A stretch of 64,000 nucleotides of DNA from Diogma glabrata (GCA_963693315.1 OY856188.1:186779487-186843486), one strand, 5' to 3'; numbered from the stretch's first letter, positions 1 to 12,817 are shown. Notes: a model not told the origin generated them from the sequence alone. A program made the numbers and translations.

Positions 1-317
1 ACCTTGATACATAAGGATTTAGGACGGTTTAATACAGTTATGCATCCCAACTTTCGGCTGTTGACAAAAAAACCACTCGTTTTTGGTAATAACTCAAAAA
101 CTAAGAAGTCGTAAATTCAATGAAAATTGTTTTTGAAATACTTCAATTTTTTTCGATTTTTCTAGACCAAACTCGATTCATTAAAAAAACTTTTGTTTTA
201 CTATCTCCTTATCTATGTCCATAAAATATTGATAAAAACAAATATTTAAATTTTTTTTTCTTATTATCAGGTGTGGGACAACACATTTAATTTTAATTTT
301 AATTTCAAGTTGATAGC
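1..317. other. AT-rich sequence, no feature seen
   Basis: No gene, repeat boundary or structured element is recognised. It is simply the left flank of the hAT insertion that follows. Confidence 0.5.
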
Positions 318-325
318 ACTATAGT

Positions 326-2650
326 CAGCGCCGGCGCTAGCGATTTTGGCGCCTGGTGCAGTTTTCAAAAATGCCGCCCTAAAAAAATCTATTTGTCGTA
401 AATAATCCGTTTCCACATCACCCAAAAGGTAGGATATGCAGTGCATTTTTTTTAATGAGGTATCCCACGTAGGTATAGTCCTCAAAAATAAACATTAAAA
501 AAATAAATAAAAGATTAAATATTGTTATCGTTCTAATCCAGCGTACGAATTTCAATAACAAAAATTAATATTAAAAATATATTTAAAAAATAAATAAAGA
601 TTTAATATTGCTATCGTACTTACTAATATAGCGTACGAATTTCGATAACAAAAAATTAAAAAAAATTGGATAAATAGCACTAAAATTCAAGCGTGTATTT
701 TCAAATTGTAAAATATATTAGTTAATTAATTTTTATTTTACGCGCTTTGATTCTTACAAAGTCGTCTATCAAATCACTATAATCCAAGTTGCTCAGAAAT
801 TTACTTTCTATAGATATTCTAGCTAAATCTACCAGTCTTTCTTGTCCTATTGTACTACGTAAATAATTTTTAATAATTTTTAATTTAGAAAAGCTACGTT
901 CACCGGAAGCTACTGTGACTGGTTTTTGTCAATAAAATTCTAAGAGCTACAACTAGATTTGGTAATATCTGGTCGAATTTCTTTTCAAATATAAAATCTA
1001 ATGATTCTATAGGGCTTAAAGTTCCTAAAATTATACTTTGGAATGTTTTAATTTCGTCCCATAAATCTAAACCTAGTATATCAGACTTTAAATTGAAAGT
1101 TAAATGCTTTTCTAGGGAAAGACAATTATTTAAATGATCAGAAGCATTTAAAGAAGCCACAGAAATATTATGCAAAAATTTGAAAATATTATTGTGTTCC
1201 GAAATTTGATCAAACCGTTCGCTAACAGATTTAATCGCCTGATCAAGGATTTGAAAATAAAATTTAACTTCAAATTTTTGTTCAGGATTTGATATAATTT
1301 CGTCTCTACATTCGTACGAAAAAAGTTGAGGTTTTCGACTAGGGCGCCTTGGAGCATCCGGGAAATTTGGTGGAACATCTAATTTTAAAGCTATTTCTTT
1401 AGCTTGCAAGATACACCCCAGAAATTTTTCCTCATTTCGTAAGTTCGTCAAAAACTCTTTTGTGCCCTCTAACAAATGTACTGCCGTCGTTAAACAAATA
1501 GCAGGACTTTGTAAATATTTGCTAAATATATTAATTTTATCAAGAATATTATATCAAATAATTATTGAGCAAATAAATTCAAATTGAATAATTTTGAGAG
1601 ATAAACTATTCGCGTTATTTCTTGTTTGTTTATCTTGTTTCCTTATCCTTGTCACTTCCTATTTGAACTAAAGCGTCATAAATATTACCCAAACTACACA
1701 TTAAGGGTTTTAAAGCTTCTATGCGGCTTTCCCATCTTGTCGTACAGAGTGATTTGAGAGTTAATGTTTTCACATTCTGTTTCAAAATGTCCCATCTTGA
1801 AACAGAACTAGAAAAAAACATATAAACATTAGACAGTATCAAAAAAATTTACAGCTTGAAGTGAACATTGAATTGAATCCAGAAGGACTAGGTTGGCTGA
1901 ATGTGATAGGCATGGCACAAAAAATGCTCGGGGTTCTATTTGTTTAATTTGAGCTTGCATTCCAATGTTTTTTCCCTTCATATTTGAGTCATTATCATAG
2001 CCTTGCCCCCTGCAATCACTAATTGAAAATTTTAGAGAAGTTAGTCGGTCTAAAACTAAATTCGTTAAGCCGTTACCCGTCGTATCTGTAGCTTTTAAAA
2101 AACCCATAAAAAGCTCCTTAATTTCATGTTTGTTTTGATTTCTATGAACAACTCTAACAATAAGTGATAATTGTTCATTGCGGCTCTGATCTGGAGTACA
2201 ATCAACAATTATCGAAAAATATTTTGCACCTTTTATCATATCATCGATTTATTTTGAATAACTTTAGACACGATTGAAATTAGTTCATTCTGAATGCTTT
2301 TTTACAAATATTTGTTTTGCGTCTCATTATTAGTTATCCGTCGTAGGTGTTCTGAAAGAACATTGACAAATTCAGCAATTACTTCTACTGATTTGAGAAA
2401 ATTACCATTATTTTTGTCGTATAACCTGTCTGACACACCCCTGAATGCCAAAGATTGCATTGAAAGAAATTTTACAAAAAAAATTTAAGAATTTTTACAC
2501 AGTGAAAAAAATATTTTTGGTAATAAATTTCGGTAATTAAAATACTTATTTTATTATTTTAAATTTATTTTTATTAATTGGGTTTTGGCGCCCTCCAATT
2601 TTAGCGCCCCGTCAAACTGTTCGTACTGCTCCATGGAAGCGCCGGCCCTG
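326..2650 (-). mobile_element. hAT DNA transposon, decayed copy (2,325 bp)
   Basis: The left end reads CAGCGCCGGCGCT (326-338) and the right end is its inverted partner AGCGCCGGCCCTG (2638-2650), 12 of 13 positions matching. Both ends are flanked by the same 8-bp direct repeat ACTATAGT (318-325 and 2651-2658). Terminal CAG and an 8-bp target duplication are diagnostic of the hAT superfamily. The TIRs continue into similar subterminal TTTTGGCGCC stretches. The interior holds a broken transposase on the minus strand. The copy is too short for a full autonomous element and lacks a recognisable N-terminal zinc-finger part. Confidence 0.93.
735..2480 (-). pseudogene. hAT transposase remnant, ZMYM1-like/DUF4371 type
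   Basis: Reading the minus strand 5' to 3', I see a helical region with LAFRG (about 2480-2290), then a catalytic-core segment with FSIIVDCTPD and CRGQGYDNDSNMKGK (2239-1829). Next come FFSSSVSRWDIL and TRWESR (1842-1630) and a long helical segment (1475-900). Last is the C-terminal hAT dimerisation region with VASGERSFSKLKIIKNYLR (about 915-735). This is the domain order of the DUF4371-containing transposases often annotated as zinc-finger MYM protein 1-like. At least three frame breaks or stops separate the parts, so no transposase can be made. Family assignment is from motifs. Confidence 0.85.
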
Positions 2651-2767
2651 ACTATAGTTTGTGAGTAAAATGATTATGTAGAAATTCGGACGGACACCGA
2701 AGTCTCACCAATAGCGTACCGTTTTTACTTTTTCAAAGTACGGAACCCTAAAAACTACCCCTAGCTT

Positions 2768-2993
2768 AAGAACCACTTTTTTTTTTTTTTTTTTTTAATA
2801 AAATGTGATGTGTAGTAGGCATTACAATATGTGTCACAACAACACATAAAAACCTTTTAAGACCAAGGTCCCACAACAACATGCGTTCTAAGGATGTTAA
2901 TGGACGCAAATCTGTGTTTTTTGTTTTTTTAATATTTTTTGTTAAATAATGGACAACTAAACTATAAATCCTATCACATATAAAATATGACAT
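2768..2993 (-). mobile_element. 3' end of a non-LTR retrotransposon
   Basis: On the minus strand this reads out to a poly(A) run (the T-run at about 2778-2796). The sequence just before the tail, encoding LERMLLWDLGLK, recurs in related form at 13841-13985, 25980-26115, 40130-40180 and 44930-45030. At 25.7-26.1 kb the same tail follows a recognisable reverse-transcriptase C-terminus. This is therefore a 5'-truncated copy of one dispersed LINE family. Confidence 0.6.
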
Positions 2994-3185
2994 AGGCCAA
3001 TACTTCGTGATAGGATAGGGAAAATAAAAATAAAATAAGAGATAAAAAGCAAATTTGTTTTAAAAATTTGCAAGAACAAAACTAAAATTGGTTTGCCAAT
3101 AGTTCAGTTAATGGCATAATCCTTGATTATGGGACGCAGTATATTTTTCAATGATTAAAGCTCAGATATATAGTTATATGAAAGC

Positions 3186-3425
3186 CCGTTTCTTCGAGCA
3201 AGCTACAGCGTTCCAGCATCAAGGAATATTCATTAGCTAAGATTGAGAGTGCTACCGTTGACTGAATACAGTTCATCCGCCAGCACCCCTAAGATATCAC
3301 CTTGGCTAGTGATATCTCACTGCAATTGCCAGTGGTATGTGATATCTCACGTTAATTCATGTGCCAATAACAGGGACTGGAGTGCGCGGGGTTGTCACAC
3401 CCGTGGATCAAAAAATAGAAAAAAA
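3186..3425 (+). repeat. Dispersed repeat with GATATCTCAC inverted motifs
   Basis: Contains CCGCCAGCACCCCTAAGATATC, several GTGATATCTCAC palindromes and GTTGTCACACCC. Related copies lie at 40185-40310 and 45040-45240, with a shorter match at 14770-14815. It sits beside the LINE tail in several places but in both relative orientations, so I treat it as a separate repeat. Class unknown. Confidence 0.55.
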
Positions 3426-3840
3426 TTAACAAATTAATAAAAACTAATCCCTCCATGCGTACGGATTTAAATAAACTTTATTTCGTTTTACAAGTAAGAA
3501 TAAGTCGTTTTCAATAAAAATAATTAAAATGACAGTTTTTGATGATATTGTTATAAAAAATAAATAACTAAAAAATTATGTATAGAAATTTATCAATAAA
3601 TTTTTACCTATAAAGGTGAAACTTTTTTAAAAATTTGATTATAATATAAAAAAAATTGCCAGAACCAAAGGTGTTGGTATTATGTAGAAAAACGATTAAA
3701 TTGTGAAATTATAGACCAAAAATAAAAAAACGAGGTTATAATTCTTCAGCCCTTATTATTTTTAATTTTTATGGTTTCGTACTTTAAAAAAGTAAAAACG
3801 GTACCCTATTGGTGAGATTTCGGTGTCACCATAATATAGA

Positions 3841-5215
3841 TACCGGTGTCATAATGTATTTCCAAAAACGAGTGCTTTTTTCCTGTCCTCCCTTTAACTT
3901 CGAACATTACACAAGAAAAAATTCATGGGCAGTGTTGTAAAGATAGAACGAATACTATATCAGTCGGCTCATCATTTCAAATGTTATTTTGAGGGGGTTG
4001 AGAGTGGAAATTTTGAAAAAAAAAATATTTCTGACCTTAGACGAAAGGTTCAAAAGGTTCATTTTGCGGTTTTTGGGTTATATTCAAAAATGTGAAAAAA
4101 GTTTCCTATTAATTCGAAGATTACAAAAGAAAAAATTTAGAAAAATTCATGGTTATGGGCTATGTTGTAAAGATTGAATGAAAACTATAGCGGTCGGCTC
4201 ATCATTTCAAATGTTATTTTGAGGGGGTTGAGAGTGAAATTTTTGAAAAAAAATATTTTGGACCTTGTCCAGTGGGGGGGGTGTCATATGGAAGGTTAAT
4301 TTTTTTCTAGTCCAAAACAATTTTTTGGGGTGTCAAAAGGAAGTGGGGTGTCATGGAAGGTTAATTTTTTCCTAATTCAAAAGAATTTGTTTTGTAATTT
4401 TTAAAAAGCGCAGTTTTTTAGTTATGTTCAAAAATGTGAAAAAAATTTCCTGTTTCCTGTCGAACATTACAAAAGAAAAAATTTGGAAAAATTTATGGTT
4501 ATGGGCAATATTGTAAATATTGAATGAAAACTATAGCGGTCGGCTCATCATTTCAAATGTTATTTTGAGGGGGTTGAGGGTGGAAATTTTGAAAAAAAAC
4601 ATTTTTGACCTTGTCGAGTGGGGTGTCATATGAATGGTTCAAAAGGTTCACCATTTTCAAATGCGCAGTTTTTGAGTTATATTCAAAAATGTGAAAAAAA
4701 TTTCCTATTAATTAGAAGATTACAAAAAAAAATTTGGAATAATTCATGGTTATGGGCAATGTTGTAAAGATTGAATGAAAACTATAGCGGTCGGCTCATC
4801 ATTTCAAATGTTATTTTGAGGGGGTTGAGGGTGGAAATTTTGAAAAAAAAAAACATTTTTGACCTTATCGAGTGGGGTTTCATATGAAAGGTTCGAAAGG
4901 TTCACAATTTTCAAAAGCGCAGTTTTTGAGTTATGTTCAAAAATTTGAAAAAATTTTCCTATACCCCCCTCCCCCCTTAACTTCGAACATTACGAACGAA
5001 AAAAATTGGAAATATTCATAGTTATGGGTAATGCTGTAAAGGTTGAATCAAAACTATAGCGGTCGGCTTATCATTTAAAGCGTTATTTTGAGGGGGTTGA
5101 GGGTGGAAATTTTGAAAACAAATTATTTTTAACCTTGGCGAATGGGGTGTCATATGAAAGGTGAATTATTTTTGTAGTTTTCGAAAACTCTGTTTTTGAT
5201 TAATTTAAATAAAAT
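3841..5215. repeat. Degenerate tandem repeat, five units of 230-346 bp
   Basis: The string CGGCTCATCATTTCAAATG and the following GTTATTTTGAGGGGGTTGAG recur at about 3965, 4195, 4541, 4792 and 5064. Each unit also has GGTTATGGGCAATGTTGTAAAG, a poly-A-rich AAATTTTGAAAAAAA and a GTGTCATATGAAAGGT segment. Unit lengths differ (230, 346, 251 and 272 bp), so the array has drifted by indels. Related single units appear at 45300-45600 and 48040-48560. No coding potential is conserved between units. Confidence 0.75.
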
Positions 5216-5688
5216 TCTAAAAGTGTGTTTTTGTGAAGGACTATACACGTAAAATAATCGTAGAAGAGGATAAATTTTGCTACGTTGTAGGAAATGTGTA
5301 TTATAGTAAAATATTGAGACAAACTAAATATAGAAATTAACAAACAAGATCAGATTATATCAAACAAGTTTAACAAGTCAGAAGAACTCAACTTCAGGCG
5401 AAAGGCCTTAGGTTTAAAAATTATGCGATAACAAACCTGTTTGCTATTCGATAGATTATCATTTAATATGGTTGCGTTGCAGATGTTCTCTGTGAGAACT
5501 AATTACACTACACTAATTACACTCACTAATTACAAACATTGTTGAAATTATTGAATTCAACCAGGAAATTTGTTGAAGTATAAAATTGGTAGAGTCAAGT
5601 AAATCGTGGTTGGAGAGATGTTTTTCTTGTTAGGTGTGATAAAGAACCACTAGTGCAGAAAAATAGTAGCCATTATACCATAACTTCG
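5216..5688. other. AT-rich interval, nothing recognised
   Basis: No reading frame, repeat end or RNA gene is recognised between the tandem array and the endonuclease remnant. Confidence 0.4.
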
Positions 5689-6072
5689 ATTTTAGCTCTG
5701 CTGGCAGTCATTGTGAATGTTCAACTAGCTAAAGTTCAAATCCTGTTGGTATACCGATCTACCTAATGTTCAGTAGACAAATCGCTCGACTGTGTTAACA
5801 ATGCACTCGTTGGCAATAATTTGACGACATTTTTTTCTCCAACTATTTTGAAAGGTGATTTTAATAAGGTTGGTTTCAATAAAAATCCTCAAAACTTGCT
5901 CTCAAACTATTTTCTACAAAAAAATTTACAAAGAAAAATTCATGAGCCAACAACAGTTTAAGCTACAACAATTGATAATATATTTTCCAATATAAATAAT
6001 TTATAAGCTGACGTTATTAAAGCTTTCTTTAGCCACCATGAACAGCTTTGGGTAAAATGCAACCCAACGTGA
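5689..6072 (+). pseudogene. Non-LTR retrotransposon endonuclease fragment
   Basis: One forward frame reads VQILLVYRST, then ILKGDFN, then HEPTT, IDNIFSNI and FSHHEQLW. These match, in order, the late motifs of the EEP/AP-like endonuclease of non-LTR elements (the YR strand, GDFN, ID-I-F and SDHE-type motifs). Three in-frame stops interrupt it and the SDH motif reads SHH, so it is dead. The first part before VQILL appears shifted by a base. A second, shorter copy lies at 49645-49765. The fragment sits upstream of the IQ exon, probably in its intron. Confidence 0.7.
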
Positions 6073-6690
6073 AACTATGCTAACAAAACCTGTTGTTTTC
6101 TCAAATATTATATACACGGCACCCCCAGCGAGCGAATTATATTCGCACTTGCCCGACTTATAATTAGATATCAAAAATTGAAACTTCAAATATTTTTATC
6201 AAAAAGAACAAAAAAAATTTAAATATCCGTTAAAATTAGCCCTGTCATAAAGGAAGAACCGCTTGCAAAAAAAAGTTTTCTTTGACGAAAAGTTAAGAAA
6301 GCTCTATTCCACTAAGCAAATCAAAAAATGTGTGACAAATCGATGTAACGATTACCCGATTTGTCCTATATGTGAATTTATGATATGTTATGTTCATACT
6401 ATAACGCATTCTTAACCGTAACCTTTATTTTTTTAAAGATCTTTATTTTTGAGATACGTCTCTGCCGAAAATTAAAAACAATCATTTGAACTTAAGTTTG
6501 TTGTCAATTGATGTCATACCTGATGTCCGTAAAAATGGAATGAGCCATAATTTTTCCTTAACATTACAACATTGCATATATGAAAAGTATAAAATTCGAA
6601 TATGAGTTTGGGATGGTTTGAGAAATTCTATACCAAACCTACAGAAAACTTGTTAGTTTTTAAATATTTATAATAAAAAAATAACCTGGC
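6073..6690. other. Probable intron sequence upstream of the IQ exon
   Basis: AT-rich, with no conserved frame. It ends in the pyrimidine-rich stretch and AG at 6691-6701, so it is most simply the end of an intron of the gene beginning outside the window. Confidence 0.4.
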
Positions 6691-6701
6691 TTTATTTTTA
6701 G
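6691..6701 (+). other. Splice acceptor of the IQ-motif gene
   Basis: TTTATTTTTAG is a T-rich tract ending in AG. The frame of the long exon stays open upstream of its first Met to 6674, across this AG. The codons after it give CSEPGKEIG directly before the Met. The exon therefore probably starts at 6702 with two bases completing a split codon. Confidence 0.6.
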
Positions 6702-9700
6702 ATTGTTCTGAACCAGGAAAAGAAATTGGCATGGTAGCTGCTGCAATAACAATTCAAAAGTTTTTTAGAGGACACCAAACAAGAAGAAATGTTAAAAATA
6801 AAACAAATTCTGCTAGATTATCGAAACAGGATGAGATGGAGGCTATAATTGAAAAACCAGCGTTTAAACAGACAGATAAATCTAGCGAATTACTTTTACA
6901 TGCAAATAATAAAGAATATGCTGAAAATGATATTAAGACTTCTCAGGAGGAATCTAGTTTAATTCAGAATACTAATTTGGATCCATGCAATGAAGCAAAC
7001 GGAAATACTGAATCAAAAACAAGAGATAACGTGAAACATGATGAAATAGACTTAAAATACTCTAAACCTGAAATAATAAACCATTTGGAAGATGTCTCAT
7101 TGGTTGAAACCAATGATAAACTTAAAGATCAGTTTCAAGCAATTAGTCATGAAGTTGAAATGAGCAAAAATGTAGAAGAATTAGAATTTTTTGATGAAGC
7201 TCTAAAAATGAAACATGATGAAGTCAAAGTTAAAAATGAGTCGATATCTTTTAGTACAGTAAAAACAGAAGTAAATGATATTGGTAACGAAAGAAAAGTT
7301 GAGATTGTTACAGATAAAAGTGACCAAAATATGGATAACATTCTTGTTGAAACGAATGGTAAGTCAACCATACAAGAAATTGAGGAATTAACACTATCAT
7401 CTAGAGAAGTGCTTACACTTCGAGCTAATAACAATGATTATCAAGAAAATGAAACCGATCGTATCGAACACATAGTCTTACCATTGCCATTAATAAGCGA
7501 TGGTTTAGTGTTAGAAAAATTAGTGAATGAGGTACATAACGATTTGCCTGATTTAGATGATCCTGAGATGGAAAATGCAGCTCTAAAAATACAGAAATCA
7601 TTTAGGAATCATAAAAAATTAAAAGGTTGTTCAGAAGAAAAAGAAGCCAATGTAAAAATTGAGGGTGATTGTGACACATCGACTAATATGAACGAAAATA
7701 TAACTGATACAGTTACAGTTAGAGAATTATCTGCGGATATTAATGATATAATACCAAATCAAAATGTCAGTCCAAACAATCCAGAAGAAGAAAGTGAGAA
7801 TATTATTTTGGAGAGTAGCAAATTGCATCACACCAAATCAGATGATGATGAGCTACCAGATCTAAATGACCCTGAAATGGAAAACGCAGCATTGAAAATA
7901 CAAAAATCATTTAGAGGTCATTCGAAACGAAAGGAAAATCTAAGTTCTAAACAAAAAAATGAAGAGCGAAACAATGAAAAAATAAACGAACAAGAAAACT
8001 ATGCGACGCCAACTAATGACGCAACCTTAATAAATTCAAGTGACAACATATCTAATACTATGAATAATAACCCAACCATGATAAATAGCACCAAATCGAA
8101 AGACGATGAGCTGCCAGATTTAAATGACCCCGAAATGGAAAATGCAGCATTGAAAATACAAAAATCATTTAGAGGTCATTCGAAACGAAATGAAAATAGA
8201 ATTTCTTTACATAAATATGAAGAACTCATAAACAATGAAGTAATGAATGAACAAGAAAACGATGCTGCACCAAGTCATGACGCAATTTTGAAAAATTCAA
8301 ATGACAAAATATCTAATAAGATAAATACCAACACAACCATGATAGATACTACCAAATCAAATGATGATGAGCTGCCAGATTTGAATGACCACGAAATGGA
8401 AAATGCAGCATTGAAAATACAAAAATCCTTTAGGGGTCATACTAAACGAAAAGAAAATGTAAACTCTAAACAAACAGTAAAAAATGAAATAGAAAATGCA
8501 CAAGGAAACGATGACCCAAATAGTGACACAATTTTGATAAATGGAAATGGTAATATGTCTAATAACATGAATAACAGCAAGCTGGCTGTTGATAAAGTGA
8601 TGTCTTCAAAAGATAACAGTAACCAAACAGGTTCAATTGAAACTGTGGAGGTTGGCATAGGGCAGAGCGATGTTGAAATTAGAAATAACAATCAGTTAGT
8701 TGAAAATCTGGTTCTGAATTCACAAACTAACATCGAAAAACTAGTTGAACATGAAAGTAATGATGGAAATGAATTTCAAGTTATTCCAAACACTTTTATG
8801 AAGGATGACAAAACTGAAAGTTCAGCAACGCTTACAAGGTTAAATGACGTTAATAATTTTGGTTCAAACAATGCACCTTTAATTGAGGTACCAACGATAA
8901 CAGCTTTGGTCACATCTGTATCTGTTCCGAATAATAAAACAACGATGGAAGATGATTATAACGTTACCACAAATGAAACAATGTTAACAGAGCAACCCAT
9001 CGACGATGTTACCGTAAAGAAAAAGCCCGATAACAAAAGTGAAAAATTAATAACACATAATCTAAACAATAACAATACAGAAAGTGAATCAAGTACTACA
9101 AAGTCTAAATCAACCATTGAAATATTAGAACACGATTTGGATTCTGATGAAAAGCAACAAATTCAACAGTTCAATGGTTTTATTGAAAGTACTTCAACTG
9201 AGCTACCTGATTTAAATGATCCGGAAACGACCGAAGCTGCATTAAAAATACAAAAATCGTTCAGAGGACATAAAGTTAGAAACGTTGAAAAAGCAAATGA
9301 AATTGGATTAGAGAAAAGCAAAACCATGGCAGACAGTGTTGGTATAGATATTTCTGGAAAAGGAACACATGATATGAATATAAATATTATCACATCTGCT
9401 GATGAAAAAACAGAACAATCCAATGAACCAGTTAAACAAGAATTTTTTGATAATGCTGAAAGAAGTACGACAACCAATAACCATTCTGAATTGCAAGAAA
9501 ACGAATATACTGAGGAAAACAACGTAACTGTTGGTGATATTGTTAATAAGGAGGAAAATAGTCATAATAGTATATTGATGGATTCAAAGGATTCACAGCC
9601 AACTGATGCAGTATCAAGACAATCGCAAGAAGGAAAGAACCAGATTCAAGAAAAACATAGTCTTTCTGAAGATAGAAAATCTCAAAATCTACAGGTAAAA

Positions 9701-12700
9701 TTAAATAAAACGGAACCTGTGGAGGAAAATGAATTGCCAGATTTAACCGATCCGGAAATGGCGGATGCTGCATTGAAAATACAGAAAACTTTTAGAGGTC
9801 ACAAGAACAGAAAGTTCTTGAAAAATCAATCTCTTCAGAAAAAAGAAACCAAAGATAGTTCCGAAAAATGCTTGACTGAGCAAAATGATGAAAAATTATA
9901 CAATGAGTCAGAGAATAATCAAACCAAAGGAAATGAACAACATATGGAAAGTTTTAATAATGCATATGTAACTTCTAAAACAGAAGAAATATTCGACGAT
10001 ATTCAAAATAAAGAATCGAAACAGATAATTAACGAATTGGAAAAGATAAAAATTGGACTACCTTTGGATAACGTTAATTCTGAGCTCAATAATAGTAAAA
10101 AACAAGAATCTTCAGTCGAAAGAATTTTGGATGACAATAAGCTTAGATTTGATTATGAATCTAATCAAAACGATGTAGAAAAACCTGCCGAGCTAGATGT
10201 TTCTCCTACAGATCAAAATTTAACTGATCTTCATAATGCTGCTACCAAAATTCAAAAAACCTACAGAGGTTACATGGTGCGAAAAGAAGTTAAAGAAAAA
10301 AATCCTAAACCAAGCGCTCCAATTTTGCCCGAACTTCAACCTACCACGGATGTTGATAATTTAGTTCAAGCACCAACGGCAAGCGAAAATATTTCTCAAA
10401 TTATTTTATCTCATGCAAAAGATATTTTAACTACTCAGCTTGAGCAATCCGCAACAACAATTCAAAAACATTACCGTGGCTATAAAGAAAGAAAAGCGTA
10501 CAAGAAACTTCAACATAAAATGCAAAAATTGGTTTGTGGAAATAATAGTGTGTCAGAAATGTCAGATAGTGACATCTCGATATTTAATTCTGTTGTCACC
10601 ATCCAAAAATTCTTTCGAGGTTATCGTATTCGTCGAGATTTGAAAAATAAATTTAATATTCGCACATCGCATTTTATTGATGATGAATCAAAATTAGTCG
10701 ACTCTTTAGAGCCGATTCCCGATGGGAAACAGGATGATAAAATAGATGTTGACAGTCTAGACAACTTTTCCATTAATGATGATGAACATAAACCTCTAAA
10801 CGCAGATATAAAAGAAGAACCTTGCGTAAAAAAATATCACAGTAAGTTAACACAATTACTTAGAAGTAGCGAAAACTCAACATCGCTTTCTGAATTGGAT
10901 ATAGAAACCCATCCACCAATTGAAACAGATCTAAAACTTAGTGATTCTTACATTGATAAATTAGAAATAAAACCACTAGAGTCTTTATCCCGTTCCACAA
11001 CGGCAAAAGTACATGACAGTTTGTCACAAATAGCAACTTCTCAACCAAACTCACTTGGCATTTCTGCAGATGAGATTAAAGAAATCGAAAATGTTGATAT
11101 AACATCGTTCGACAAAGATTCAATTGAAGCAATGTATTACAGCTTAAGGAAGAATGAAATTTTATTAGATAAAATGCATCGTGTTGAAACACAAGAAAAT
11201 ACTAGTCCAATTGATATTCCTGTAATTGTTAATGCAATCACGACAAGCGAAGAAAGACTACAAAACCCTATCCAACGTGTTCATGATTTTAAAACACCTT
11301 CAACTACCTGTAATAGTGAAACTGATAGTGATGATATTGTTTTAAAACAGTTGACTCTTGATTTTCATGAGATATCTGATAATTTGTCTAAACTGCAAAC
11401 AGCACAATCGTCAACCGATGATGACGCAGACGTTCAAATTGGAAAAGTTGCGCTGTATTATGATAACGATAAACAAGTTAAGGAACGGGAACCTGGAGAT
11501 GGAGCATCTGTGACTTCTGATCACCATCTTGATATTCCAAATCAACAAATATACTCGCTTGATGATGAAGAACCAGATTTCATTAGAAACAGTATCGAAA
11601 CAAATGAATCATTTTCTAATGATAATCCAATATTGTTTGCTCAAAAAAGAATGGAAAAATTCTTAAATCAAATTCATGAAAAAGATAATGTTGATAATGA
11701 CGGAGGAGAAAGTGATAGAAGTGATGACCAACCTGATTTAATAAACAAAATAGAACTAGATGAACGCAGCTTTTTAAGTGATCATGCTCATATTGAAATA
11801 ATAGAAGAAGATGATGTAGTTGAAGATATGAAAAGTAACTACAAGCTATCACCAAACAAATATTTGTCAACAGCGATTTCTGAAGCTGATTCTGATTATT
11901 TCGATACCAGTAAAATGCAACTAATTAAAGATGATTTCAATATAAGCACAGCACTAGAAAGTTATGTATCAACGGATTCAGAATCGACTTATAACTCGGC
12001 AGCTACAAAAATACAAGCAGGTGCAAGAGGTTTCTTAACAAGACGACGGGTTCAGAGCATGAATAATAACTCTGTTTCAGAAAAACCATCATCGATTGGA
12101 AATGCAGCTATCGATCAGTCATTAGATGATATGGTTGAGGAAAATACTCTAAATCAAAACAACGCAAAACAAAAATATCAAGCAAGGAATCAATCTACTT
12201 TACATGGTAGCACAATTACAAGTTCTGATGAAACCGAAATGTATGGCATAACTGATGTCAAGTTAGAACAAAAATCCGTCTTCCCGTCACCAAATATAGA
12301 CGATGAGGATGAAAATGATTCTGATTATCAACCAAATAATCAATTTTCGTATGAAACGTTAAATGAAAGTTCATTCGACTCAGAAGGAAGAATGAATTAT
12401 AATTTTGATGAATATGATAGAGCTGCAACACGACGATTAACTTTGCAGCGTGGTAATGCCGTTCAACGCAATTCAACGCCGGATGAAGATGATCCTAAAC
12501 TGAAAACAGATAATCCAAATAATGGTTTTGAAATCAAAAATGAAAAATTAAGTGTTTACGAATCTCCAATCAGGATTGTACCACAAGTAGACGCACATAT
12601 ACGGAATAAAAGTTCAAATTCATTACCCGATTTGCATAATTCGCAATCCATAAAACGAGGGCTTATTAGAAGACAACGTACAATGCCAGTGCAGATTGAA

Positions 12701-12817
12701 ACTGATTTAATTCGTCCAGTTCCTAAGCACATGCGGAAACGAATTAAAAGTGCTAATAATACAACTTTAACGCCATCAAAAACATTTAGCAATAGTTTGC
12801 ACAAGAATTTAAATTGA
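6702..12817 (+). CDS. Giant multi-IQ-motif protein, igloo/neuromodulin-like (terminal exon)
   Basis: A single exon, open for over 6 kb, encodes about 2,037 residues ending in TGA. Numbering from the Met at 6731, IQ motifs (xxIQxxFRGHxxRK type) lie near residues 2-20, 271-298, 374-402, 460-488, 547-575, 824-852, 1001-1030, 1170-1186, 1240-1258, 1288-1305 and 1757-1775. Motifs two to seven share the leader LPDL-x-DPEM-x-x-AALKIQ. IQ motifs bind calmodulin or calmodulin-like light chains. The short AAxKIQxxFRGH block after an acidic leader is the neurogranin/neuromodulin/igloo arrangement. The linkers are acidic and rich in N, E, S and K, probably disordered. The basic C-terminus contains RRLTLQRGNAVQRNSTP and RRQRTMPVQ. 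I chose 6702 rather than the Met because nine codons upstream are in frame after a good acceptor; the true start is probably in an earlier exon. Orthology to igloo is inference. Drosophila igloo is known as a much smaller protein. Confidence 0.85.

Larger units (their letters stand above)
2691..3830. repeat. Element with 65-bp inverted ends
   Basis: 2691-2755 and 3766-3830 are inverted copies of one another. Shared key strings are TTTTTACTTTTT / AAAAAGTAAAAACGGTAC and ACCGAAGTCTCACC / GGTGAGATTTCGGTG. The arms contain the GGTTCCGTAC-type string common in insect MITEs, from general knowledge. The interior is occupied by a non-LTR 3' tail and a GATATC-containing repeat. I could not identify a TSD, so the outer limits are approximate and the superfamily is unknown. 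Confidence 0.6.

Noticed and set aside
3841..5215. CRISPR-like array
   Set aside because: Unit lengths are hundreds of bases and irregular, and the genome is eukaryotic.
5690..5760. AGTTCAAATCCTG as a tRNA
   Set aside because: The stretch reads as coding for a non-LTR endonuclease and no cloverleaf forms.
7147..12804. Minus-strand frames beneath the IQ exon
   Set aside because: Shadows of the plus-strand coding sequence; compositionally complementary and without motifs.
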